In this document: positions 1 through 5,229 of the stretch, one piece after another
Layout: each line of letters opens with the position of its first letter
Position numbering within the stretch: the stretch's first letter is position 1
Source of the DNA: an uncultured Eubacteriales bacterium
Lineage (GTDB): Bacteria > Bacillota > Clostridia > Oscillospirales > Oscillospiraceae
NCBI GenBank assembly: GCA_900553135.1
Contig: USCO01000043.1
Span: 1 to 15,641 of the forward strand
Direction of reading: 5' to 3'
Length of the DNA stretch: 15,641 nt
Notes under the pieces: generated by a model
The model's database searches: none
What the model saw: the letters and a program-made list of their open reading frames with translations, nothing else
What the model was told of the DNA's origin: nothing
Position numbers and translations under genes: made by a program

Positions 1-754
1 CAAGCGGCTCACCGCCTACCACGAGGCGGGCCACGCCGTGGTCATCCACGAGCTGAAAACCCAGGACCCGGTGCACCAGATCACCATCATCCCCCGGGGA
101 CCTGCCGGCGGCCTGACCATCTCCCTGCCGGAGGAGGACCGGATGTACCAGTCCCGGCAGGAGCTCCAGGAGCGCATCTGCACCTGCCTGGGCGGCCGGG
201 TGGCGGAAGAGCTGGTCCTGGGCGATATCTCCACCGGGGCCTCCAACGACCTGCAGACCGCCACCTCCATCGCCCGGAGCATGGTGATGAAGTACGGCAT
301 GAGCGACCGGCTGGGCGCCATCTCCTATGACAGCGACCAGGAGGTCTTCATCGGCCGGAGCATGTCCCAGGCCCGGGCCTACTCGGAGGAGGTGGCCGGG
401 CTGATCGACGAGGAGATCAAAGCCATTCTGGACACCGCCTATGCCCGCTGCCGGGAGATTCTCTCCCAGAACATGGACGCCCTGGAGCGGACCGCCCAGT
501 ATCTTCTGGAATTTGAAACCATGTCCGCCGAGGACTTCCAGCTGGTCTTCCAGCCCCCGGAGGTTCTGGAACGCCGGAAGGCCGAGGAGCGGGTCCAGCG
601 AACCCGGCAGGCCGAGGAAAAGGCCGCCGAGCAAGCCCGTCTCCAGGCCGCGCGGGAGGCGGAGATGGCCCGCCGCCTGCAGGAGGCGGACGAAGCTGCC
701 CAGTCCAAGGAGGACGAGACGCCTCCGCCGCCGCAGAATCCCGATCCCTTTTAA
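1..754 (+). CDS. ftsH: ATP-dependent zinc metalloprotease FtsH, C-terminal part (5' end outside window)
   Basis: This is the peptidase half of FtsH, the membrane-anchored AAA+ protease that degrades misfolded and regulatory membrane and cytosolic proteins. The reading frame is already open at base 2, so the transmembrane segments and AAA+ ATPase domain lie to the left of the window. The zinc site HEAGH is encoded at 20-34. The motif GASNDLQTAT follows about 70 residues later; in the M41 peptidase family its Asp is the third zinc ligand. The helical peptidase domain ends near the EFETMSAEDF segment. After it comes a charged tail of roughly 75 residues rich in Glu, Arg, Ala and Gln, probably coiled coil, ending in a proline run (PPPPQNPDPF). 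Variable C-terminal tails are usual for FtsH. A strong terminator follows at once, so ftsH ends its transcription unit. Confidence 0.96.
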   Translation, partial: KRLTAYHEAGHAVVIHELKTQDPVHQITIIPRGPAGGLTISLPEEDRMYQSRQELQERICTCLGGRVAEELVLGDISTGASNDLQTATSIARSMVMKYGMSDRLGAISYDSDQEVFIGRSMSQARAYSEEVAGLIDEEIKAILDTAYARCREILSQNMDALERTAQYLLEFETMSAEDFQLVFQPPEVLERRKAEERVQRTRQAEEKAAEQARLQAAREAEMARRLQEADEAAQSKEDETPPPPQNPDPF

Positions 755-764
755 CGGATTGATC

Positions 765-813
765 GCCCCGCATTTTCTCCGCGAGCAGAGCTGGGAAAAT
801 GCGGGGCTTTCTT
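765..813 (+). terminator. Rho-independent terminator of ftsH
   Basis: A 13-bp perfect inverted repeat pairs 765-777 (GCCCCGCATTTTC) with 795-807 (GAAAATGCGGGGC). A T-rich stretch follows at 808-813. It begins 10 bases after the ftsH stop codon. Confidence 0.85.
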
Positions 814-840
814 CTGCCGGGGATCGACGGTTTTTCCTGC

Positions 841-868
841 ACCCTTCCCGCCCCTTCGACATAGATTG
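841..868 (+). promoter_or_regulatory. Sigma-K-like promoter before the 90-residue cysteine-rich gene
   Basis: AC at 841-842 is followed after 17 bases by CATAGATTG at 860-868. The published Bacillus sigma-K pattern is AC, 16-17 bases, CATANNNTA; only the last base differs here. The site lies about 40 bases upstream of the start codon at 906. No good sigma-A hexamer pair was seen in the same gap. The match is short and could be chance, but the other cysteine-rich gene has the same kind of site. Confidence 0.4.
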
Positions 869-905
869 CCATGGGTCCCAAAAATTCGAGAGGAGAATTT
901 TGACC

Positions 906-1178
906 ATGTGTAATATGTCTTCTTGGAACAGCGGCTGTGGCTGCGGCTGCGGCGGTACCAGCTTCCGCCCCACCACCATGACCGCGCGGGTCCTGGAGGT
1001 CCAGTGCTGCTCCCTGCTGGTCTGCGACTGCGACACCTGCCAGCAGGTCCAGGTGAACACCGACGACGCCTGCTGCTACCGCGTGGGGGATTGTCTGTGC
1101 ATCCACTACAACGGCGCCATGACCATGAGCATTCCGCCCCAGATCAGCGCTCAATGCATTTCCCGCATCAGCTGCTGA
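906..1178 (+). CDS. Small cysteine-rich protein of unknown function (90 aa)
   Basis: I do not recognise a named family. The 90-residue product has 15 cysteines, at 2, 11, 13, 15, 34, 35, 40, 42, 45, 56, 57, 63, 65, 84 and 90. They form an N-terminal Gly-Cys run (CGCGCGG), two Cys-Cys pairs and a CDCDTC segment. Between them the chain alternates hydrophobic and polar residues in a beta-like way. No signal peptide or membrane segment is visible. The ATG at 906 is chosen because AGGAGA lies 9 bases upstream (891-896) and because the long open frame to its left runs antisense-like through ftsH. The gene stands alone between two hairpins. The cysteine pattern suggests either a metal-binding protein or a disulfide-cross-linked coat or exosporium protein. 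The sigma-K-like site upstream favours the latter, as inference only. Confidence 0.75.
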   Translation: MCNMSSWNSGCGCGCGGTSFRPTTMTARVLEVQCCSLLVCDCDTCQQVQVNTDDACCYRVGDCLCIHYNGAMTMSIPPQISAQCISRISC

Positions 1179-1185
1179 TCCAAAC

Positions 1186-1212
1186 GGCCCGCCTCCGGGC
1201 GGGCCCTACTTA
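1186..1212 (+). terminator. Probable terminator after the cysteine-rich gene
   Basis: GGCCCGCC (1186-1193) pairs perfectly with GGCGGGCC (1198-1205) around a TCCG loop. The hairpin starts 8 bases after the stop codon. The tail is only CTACTT, so the U-tract is weak and some read-through is likely. Confidence 0.5.
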
Positions 1213-1327
1213 CCGCTCCTCCGTTGGTATCCGGGGGACAAGCCCGGCACGCCCCTCCATTCCGCTCTGGAACAGGTCCTTCAGCCAGTCACCCCGGGAG
1301 ATCGCCTTATGCCCCTCCCCGTTTGTG

Positions 1328-1356
1328 TTGCTTCACCCGGATAAACATGGTAAAAT
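1328..1356 (+). promoter_or_regulatory. Sigma-A promoter for the lipoprotein and PH-domain genes
   Basis: TTGCTT (1328-1333) and TAAAAT (1351-1356) are separated by exactly 17 bases. This would give a leader of about 170 bases before the GTG at 1537. The leader holds a short inverted repeat (GGCT...GGGA against TCCC...AGCC, about 1431-1458). Bases 1207-1327 show nothing else I can support. Confidence 0.55.
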
Positions 1357-1536
1357 GAACCTGTATTGGAAACGTCCCGCCCTTCTGGCACTTCTTTTCC
1401 AGGGACAAGCAGCATAGCTGCTGCCGACGCGGCTATGGGAAGCTTCTCATCCCAGCCGTACCTTCTGCGGAAAACAGGAGCTTAAACTGATGTGTCCAGG
1501 TCGGACACCGATCGGACACCGAAAGGAAGATCCGCT

Positions 1537-2211
1537 GTGAAAAAGTTCGTCGCGTTCTGGCTCTCGTTGGCTCTTACGTTATCCCTCACCGCCTGTTCCG
1601 GCGGCGGAGATTCCTCTCCCAGAAGCTCTGAGGGCGGTTTCTCCTCTGCGTCTGTCTCCCTTCCTCAGGAAGAGGCCCCGGCTATCACCTCCCTCACGCT
1701 GGACTATGAAAGTACCATTCAGGTGGACCTGAAAGACACCCTGTCCATTCCTGTGGAGGTGCTGGAGGAGGGCGCCGATCTTACCCAGGTGGAGTTTACC
1801 AGCTCTGACCCCAATGTGCTCACCTTCACCTACCAGAACATGGACGGTTATCTCTCCGGTGTGGTCTCTCCTATCGCGGAGGGCACCGCGGAGATCTACG
1901 CCTCCGCCGGTGAGGTAAAGAGCCAGATCATCACCGTCACCGTCATTGACTCAGAGCGCATCGCCGCCGAGGAAGCGGCCAAGAAGGCAGCGGAAGAAGA
2001 GGCGGCCCGGAAAGCCGCTGAGGAAGCCGCCGCCCAGCAGCAGGCGCAAAGCGAGGCCTCGGAAAGTCAGGGCCGCACCGTTTACATCACCCCCACCGGA
2101 AAACGGTATCACTATGATAACAACTGCAACGGCGGAACCTATATTCCCTCCACCATGGACGAGGCGCTGGCCAAGGGGCTGACCCCCTGCAAAAAGTGCG
2201 CCGGAGGTTAA
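1537..2211 (+). CDS. Lipoprotein with Ig-like domain and C-terminal Cys/His motif (224 aa)
   Basis: A secreted lipoprotein of unknown function. The signal peptide begins MKKFVAFW and ends in the lipobox LTAC, so Cys20 would be lipidated and the protein held on the outer face of the membrane. A Ser/Gly-rich linker follows. Residues about 45-135 look like a bacterial Ig-like (BIG2-type) beta-sandwich. Residues about 138-175 form an Ala/Glu/Lys-rich helix or coiled coil. The last 45 residues carry YITPTGKRYHYDNNC and then TPCKKCAGG, a pattern (His192, Cys197, Cys218, Cys221) seen at the ends of many Firmicutes surface proteins and possibly metal-binding. The GTG at 1537 is preferred over the ATG at 1492 because AAGGAAGA precedes it by about 7 bases and because it places Lys-Lys at the signal-peptide N terminus. 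It is probably co-transcribed with the PH-domain gene 31 bases downstream. Confidence 0.85.
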   Translation: MKKFVAFWLSLALTLSLTACSGGGDSSPRSSEGGFSSASVSLPQEEAPAITSLTLDYESTIQVDLKDTLSIPVEVLEEGADLTQVEFTSSDPNVLTFTYQNMDGYLSGVVSPIAEGTAEIYASAGEVKSQIITVTVIDSERIAAEEAAKKAAEEEAARKAAEEAAAQQQAQSEASESQGRTVYITPTGKRYHYDNNCNGGTYIPSTMDEALAKGLTPCKKCAGG

Positions 2212-2242
2212 TCAAAGATCCATTTGAAAAGGAGTTGTCACC

Positions 2243-2617
2243 ATGATCGATTTTAAAAACGCTTCCTTTCTGAAGCTCAAGCCCGTCCCCAACAGCGACT
2301 TTTCCGCTCTGATCCAGCCCATGTTTGTTCCCGGTGAAGAGATCATCCAGTCTTTCCGCGGCATGCGCGACGGCGTTGTCTTTACCAACAAGCGCATTTT
2401 TGCCATCAATGTCCAGGGCATTACCGGAAAGAAAAAGGACTTTACCAGCCTTCCCTACAGCAAAATCCAGGCTTTCTCCGTGGAAACCGCCGGTACCTTC
2501 GATTTGGACAGCGAGCTGGAGCTGTGGTTCTCCGGCCTGGGCCTTGCCAAATTTGAATTTGTCTCCGATGCCGACGTCTGCGGCATCTGCCGCATGATCG
2601 GAGAAAAGGTCCTCTGA
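2243..2617 (+). CDS. Bacterial PH-domain protein (124 aa)
   Basis: The product resembles the bacterial pleckstrin-homology family bPH_1 (formerly DUF1696, as in Bacillus YvbH). The hallmark central stretch is DGVVFTNKRIFAINVQG, then a charged turn (GKKKDF), then SLPYSKIQAFSVETAGTFDLDSELELWF. These give the alternating strands of the PH barrel, and a C-terminal helix ends at MIGEKVL. The domain fills the whole protein, with no membrane segment or signal peptide. Proteins of this family are often general-stress genes of unknown biochemical role. AAGGAG lies 9 bases before the ATG. Only 31 bases separate the gene from the lipoprotein gene, with no terminator between, so the two probably form one unit that ends at the hairpin at 2645. 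Confidence 0.85.
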   Translation: MIDFKNASFLKLKPVPNSDFSALIQPMFVPGEEIIQSFRGMRDGVVFTNKRIFAINVQGITGKKKDFTSLPYSKIQAFSVETAGTFDLDSELELWFSGLGLAKFEFVSDADVCGICRMIGEKVL

Positions 2618-2644
2618 TCCCTCAGATCTATAAACCAGAACACA

Positions 2645-2677
2645 GAAGCCGCCCTTCCGGGCGGCTTCTCTCTTTTC
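2645..2677 (+). terminator. Rho-independent terminator after the PH-domain gene
   Basis: GAAGCCGCCC (2645-2654) pairs perfectly with GGGCGGCTTC (2659-2668) around TTCC. The tail at 2669-2677 is T-rich (TCTCTTTTC). Confidence 0.85.
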
Positions 2678-2705
2678 TCCATTTGGAACATCTGCTTCCC
2701 CCCGC

Positions 2706-2732
2706 ACCAAACCAGGCGGCGGACATAGTATG
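2706..2732 (+). promoter_or_regulatory. Sigma-K-like promoter before the 281-residue cysteine-rich gene
   Basis: AC at 2706-2707 is followed after 16 bases by CATAGTATG at 2724-2732, again one base off the CATANNNTA pattern and again ending in G. The leader down to the ATG at 2796 contains a GGCGGGC/GCCCGCC hairpin (2751-2769). Confidence 0.38.
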
Positions 2733-2795
2733 GAGTGTACCCAGGTTCCAGGCGGGCCCACCGCCCGCCAACCAAGTTTAGGAGGTATTTCCATT

Positions 2796-3641
2796 ATGCC
2801 TGAAAAGGTCGTACCCGGCCCCGTGAATGAGGAGCGCCGCATCCGGGAAGCCGTGTGTATCCACACCAGAAAAATCTTTGATTCCTGCAAGGATAAGGAC
2901 TGCATTGAAGACCTTCGGGTCTACCCCACCCGGGACTGCCAGGAGATCCTGGACCGTGCCGTCTCGGTGAAGGCCGGCTGTGCGGAGCTGCTGTGCGCGT
3001 ACATCGACGTGGAGCCCGTCACCTTCAACCGGGGATTCTACACCGTAGACGTGCGCTACTTCTACCGCATCACCGCCCACGCCTTTGTGGGGGCTGCCCG
3101 GCCTGTGGAGGTGTCCGGTCTGGCCGTCTTTGACAAGCGGGTCATCCTCTTTGGCAGCGAGGGAGGCGCCAAGGTGTTCTCCTCCGACTCCCACGACTGC
3201 CGTCCCATCCCCGGCAAGGGCGTGCCCACCGCGGTGGTGGAGTCTGTGGACCCCATCATCCTGGGCATGAAGCTGGTGGACGTCTGCCAGTGCCGCCCCT
3301 GCCCCTGTCCCTGCAGCGAGATCCCGCCCCAGGTGTGCGCCTGCTTCTCCGACGAGCTGGTCACCAGCGGCGACTCTCACCGCCTGTTCGTCACCCTGGG
3401 CCAGTTCTCCATCATCCGTCTGGAGCGGGACGCCCAGCTGCTCATGCCCGCCTACGACTACTGCATGCCCGAGAAGGACTGCGACTGCGGCTGTGACTGC
3501 GGCTGCAACCAGGAGGACCCCTGCGAGCTGTTTCGCAAGGTCCGCTTCCCCGTGGGCGAGTTCTTCCCCCCCAACAACTGCCAGACCCCCGGCACCCTGG
3601 ACTATCAGGAGGCCAAAAACGGCTGCTGCGGCTGCCGTTAA
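2796..3641 (+). CDS. Cysteine-rich clostridial protein of unknown function (281 aa)
   Basis: I know this type only as a conserved hypothetical protein of spore-forming clostridia. Residues about 18-130 form a relatively conserved region: CIHTRKIFDSCKDKDCIEDLRVYP, then FNRGFYTVDVRYFYRI, then FDKRVILFGSEGGAKVFSS. The rest is broken by cysteine clusters at 164-173 (CQCRPCPCPC), 181-183, 223-237 (CDCGCDCGC) and the C-terminal CCGCR. Such spacing could bind metal or cross-link the protein into an insoluble layer. No signal peptide or membrane segment is present. The ATG at 2796 is chosen because TAGGAGGT lies 7-8 bases upstream; the open frame to its left has no ribosome site. It is a single-gene unit with its own terminator. 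The CDCGCDCGC run echoes the CGCGCGG run of the 90-residue protein upstream. Confidence 0.85.
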   Translation: MPEKVVPGPVNEERRIREAVCIHTRKIFDSCKDKDCIEDLRVYPTRDCQEILDRAVSVKAGCAELLCAYIDVEPVTFNRGFYTVDVRYFYRITAHAFVGAARPVEVSGLAVFDKRVILFGSEGGAKVFSSDSHDCRPIPGKGVPTAVVESVDPIILGMKLVDVCQCRPCPCPCSEIPPQVCACFSDELVTSGDSHRLFVTLGQFSIIRLERDAQLLMPAYDYCMPEKDCDCGCDCGCNQEDPCELFRKVRFPVGEFFPPNNCQTPGTLDYQEAKNGCCGCR

Positions 3642-3644
3642 TAG

Positions 3645-3675
3645 AAAAAAAGGCCGCCTTCGGGCGGCCTTTTTT
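3645..3675 (+). terminator. Rho-independent terminator after the 281-residue gene
   Basis: GGCCGCC (3652-3658) pairs with GGCGGCC (3663-3669) around a TTCG tetraloop, flanked by A7 on the left and TTTTTT on the right. It may work in both directions. Confidence 0.9.
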
Positions 3676-3729
3676 CTTTGTTGTACGAAACCAGGCAACA
3701 AAGGGCTGGATTTCTCCCTGTAATAGGGA
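3676..3729. repeat. Two small inverted repeats upstream of the phage-like cassette
   Basis: CTTTGTTG (3676-3683) pairs with CAACAAAG (3696-3703) over a 12-base loop. TCCCT (3715-3719) pairs with AGGGA (3725-3729). They lie directly upstream of the first cassette gene and could be an operator or RNA leader. I saw no convincing sigma-A promoter here. Confidence 0.4.
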
Positions 3730-3766
3730 AGCATTTCCCACAACACACAGAAAGGAGAACCAGCGT

Positions 3767-4249
3767 ATGAGTTTATACCAAAGCAGTCTCACCATCGACG
3801 GCATCCCCTGTGCCATGGTCCTGCGTGGCGTTCAAAACGGCCAGTATCTGGCTGTATTTGAGCGCTCGGCGGCGGAGCTGCCCCGCATCGAGACCATCCA
3901 CTGGGACAAGCCCCTGATCTCCGGAGATTGCCTGCTGCCCGCGGGCTACGGCTTCACTCTTGCCGACGTGGCCTACAGCGCCGCCACCCGCAGCTACACC
4001 CTGACCCTTCAGGTGGCACAGCAGTATCTGGGCGACGTGACCGCCTATCAGGAGCAGGTGGAGCAGCTCTCCCAGCAGGTCCAGGAGCAGCAGGCCGCCA
4101 TCGAGGAAAAAGACGCCGCCCTCCAGGCTCAGGAAGAGACCATCCAGAGCCAGGAGGAGACCATTCAGGCCCTGGAGGCCGACAGCGCCGCCCAGCTGAA
4201 GCAGGAGCTCCAGCAGGCCTATACGGAAGGAGTGGAAGAGAATGGCTGA
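3767..4249 (+). CDS. Phage tail-module-like coiled-coil protein (160 aa)
   Basis: No named family is recognised. Residues 1 to about 88 form a compact beta-rich domain (SLTIDGIPCAMVLRGVQNG through YSAATRSYTLTLQVAQQYLG). Residues about 92-155 are a Gln/Glu-rich coiled coil with loose repeats of QEETIQ. Small proteins with a beta head and a long coiled coil are common between tail-fibre and lysis genes in clostridial prophages, and the next two genes fit that setting, so a tail-tip or adhesion role is inferred. The ATG follows AAAGGAGA by about 8 bases. The stop codon overlaps the next start by 8 bases, which implies translational coupling. There is no signal peptide, so export by a normal Sec route is unlikely. 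Confidence 0.7.
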   Translation: MSLYQSSLTIDGIPCAMVLRGVQNGQYLAVFERSAAELPRIETIHWDKPLISGDCLLPAGYGFTLADVAYSAATRSYTLTLQVAQQYLGDVTAYQEQVEQLSQQVQEQQAAIEEKDAALQAQEETIQSQEETIQALEADSAAQLKQELQQAYTEGVEENG

Positions 4250-4739
4250 CATTGTGACCCTGGCCAAGGAGGCCCTGAAAGCCCAGGGCAGCCAGCAGGC
4301 CCAAGCCCTGTCCCAGCAGGCTGTCTCCGGCGAGGCCGACGGCACCGCCATCATCGCCCAGGAGCACGCCGTCCCCACCTGGCGGCAGCGCGCCTACAAC
4401 ACCCAGGAGACGCCGGTGGGAAAGCCCTACCAGTGGCAGGGCCAGGTGTACAAGCTGTGGCAGCAGCATGACGCCACCGGCCAGCCCGACTGGTCCCCCG
4501 ACAAGGCCCCCTCCCTGTGGGACGTCTGCCACACCACCGACCCCGCCAAGGCCAAGGAGTACACCCCTCCCCAGGGCAGCCGGGGCCTGTGGCAGAAGGA
4601 GGAGTGCTGCATTCAGGCAGGCCGTGTGTGGCGGTGTGTCCAGAACGACTGCGCCTACTCCCCCAGCGACATGCCCCAGTACTGGACCGACCTGGGCAGC
4701 GTCCAGGACATCCAGGAGGGGGAGGGCACATGGACCTGA
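4242..4739 (+). CDS. Carbohydrate-binding-like phage tail-associated protein (165 aa)
   Basis: After a helical, Ala/Gln-rich N terminus (residues 1-45) the protein carries a carbohydrate-binding module of the CBM5/12 type. The first unit has GKPYQWQGQVYKLWQQHD, then PDWSPDKAPSLWDV; the aromatic Y/W residues are those that stack on sugar in this fold. A second, shorter unit (GRVWRCVQNDCAYSP, then DMPQYWTDLG) has the same order of motifs, so the protein probably contains two related modules. Such proteins occur near tail-fibre genes of clostridial prophages and may help bind the cell surface. AAGGAG (4227-4232) precedes the ATG. Both ends overlap neighbouring genes (8 and 10 bases), which shows one tightly coupled operon. 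Confidence 0.75.
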   Translation: MADIVTLAKEALKAQGSQQAQALSQQAVSGEADGTAIIAQEHAVPTWRQRAYNTQETPVGKPYQWQGQVYKLWQQHDATGQPDWSPDKAPSLWDVCHTTDPAKAKEYTPPQGSRGLWQKEECCIQAGRVWRCVQNDCAYSPSDMPQYWTDLGSVQDIQEGEGTWT

Positions 4740-4954
4740 CCAGCCTGGCTGTGGCGGCCATGAGTCTGGCCGGTACTCTGGCGGGCACCTTTGGGGGCAT
4801 TCTGGTCTCCAACCGCCTGACCACCTACCGCATCGAGCAGCTGGAATCCAAAGTGGCCGCCCACAACAGCCTGGTGGAGCGCACCTACAAGCTGGAGGGA
4901 CAGATGACCGAGGTACAGCATGACATTCGGGACCTGAAAAACACCCACGGCTGA
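4730..4954 (+). CDS. XhlA-like small membrane protein, holin-associated type (74 aa)
   Basis: The product has one N-terminal membrane segment (about residues 3-24, LTSLAVAAMSLAGTLAGTFGGIL) and then a coiled coil containing the stretch AHNSLVERTYKLEGQMTEVQ. This layout and the N-x-L-V-E-R-T-Y-K-L-E core are typical of the small XhlA/hemolysin-like proteins next to holin and endolysin in Firmicutes phages and PBSX-type elements. XhlA is thought to act at the membrane in host lysis. Here no holin, amidase or lysozyme gene follows. The ATG at 4730 has GGAGGGGGAGG just upstream and overlaps the previous gene by 10 bases. An alternative upstream start in the same frame is less likely because it would deepen the overlap. 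Confidence 0.72.
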   Translation: MDLTSLAVAAMSLAGTLAGTFGGILVSNRLTTYRIEQLESKVAAHNSLVERTYKLEGQMTEVQHDIRDLKNTHG

Positions 4955-5017
4955 TCACCCGGTTTTCTGTTCCCCCAAAAAGCAGGAAACACCTCACGTG
5001 AAAAAACCTCGGCAGAG

Positions 5018-5192
5018 TTTTGCCGCCCGAAGGCGGCAAAATAAAGTGCAATTCGTTTTTTCCGGGGACATGCGCCTCGAAAAAACCACATCCCAGCCCG
5101 CAAGCGTGCGAGTGAAGCGAGTGCGACGCCGCGGGCTGCATTCCCTCTCAAACATGCTTGCATGTTTGAGAAGCGTGTCGCGAGACACGCTT
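5018..5192 (+). repeat. Array of four consecutive hairpins downstream of the phage-like cassette
   Basis: Four inverted repeats follow one another. TTTTGCCGCC (5018-5027) pairs with 5032-5041. CAGCCCGC (5094-5101) pairs with GCGGGCTG (5131-5138), with a smaller GCGT/ACGC pair inside. TCTCAAACATG (5146-5156) pairs with 5161-5171 around CTTG. AAGCGTGTC (5171-5179) pairs with GACACGCTT (5184-5192) around GCGA. All stems are perfect. The array runs straight into the terminator at 5193. It could be a structured untranslated RNA or a remnant of a mobile element; no coding region is credible here. Confidence 0.7.
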
Positions 5193-5229
5193 AGGCCCGT
5201 CTGGACAACGTCCGGACGGGCCTTTTTTT
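5193..5229 (+). terminator. Strong Rho-independent terminator
   Basis: AGGCCCGTCTGGAC (5193-5206) pairs with GTCCGGACGGGCCT (5210-5223) around AAC, with one T-G pair, followed by a run of seven T. It terminates plus-strand transcription from the phage-like cassette and hairpin array and overlaps the end of the convergent regulator gene. Confidence 0.92.

Noticed and set aside
1355..1417. A 20-codon frame (MNLYWKRPALLALLFQ...) in the leader of the lipoprotein gene
   Set aside because: Its ATG overlaps the -10 box, so it would not be on the transcript.
3954..5141. A 395-codon open frame on the minus strand opposite the phage-like cassette
   Set aside because: Low-complexity composition, no ribosome site, and it runs through the hairpin array. 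The three plus-strand genes have ribosome sites and coupled overlaps.
5018..5192. CRISPR array
   Set aside because: The inverted repeats differ in sequence and there are no direct repeats with spacers and no cas genes.
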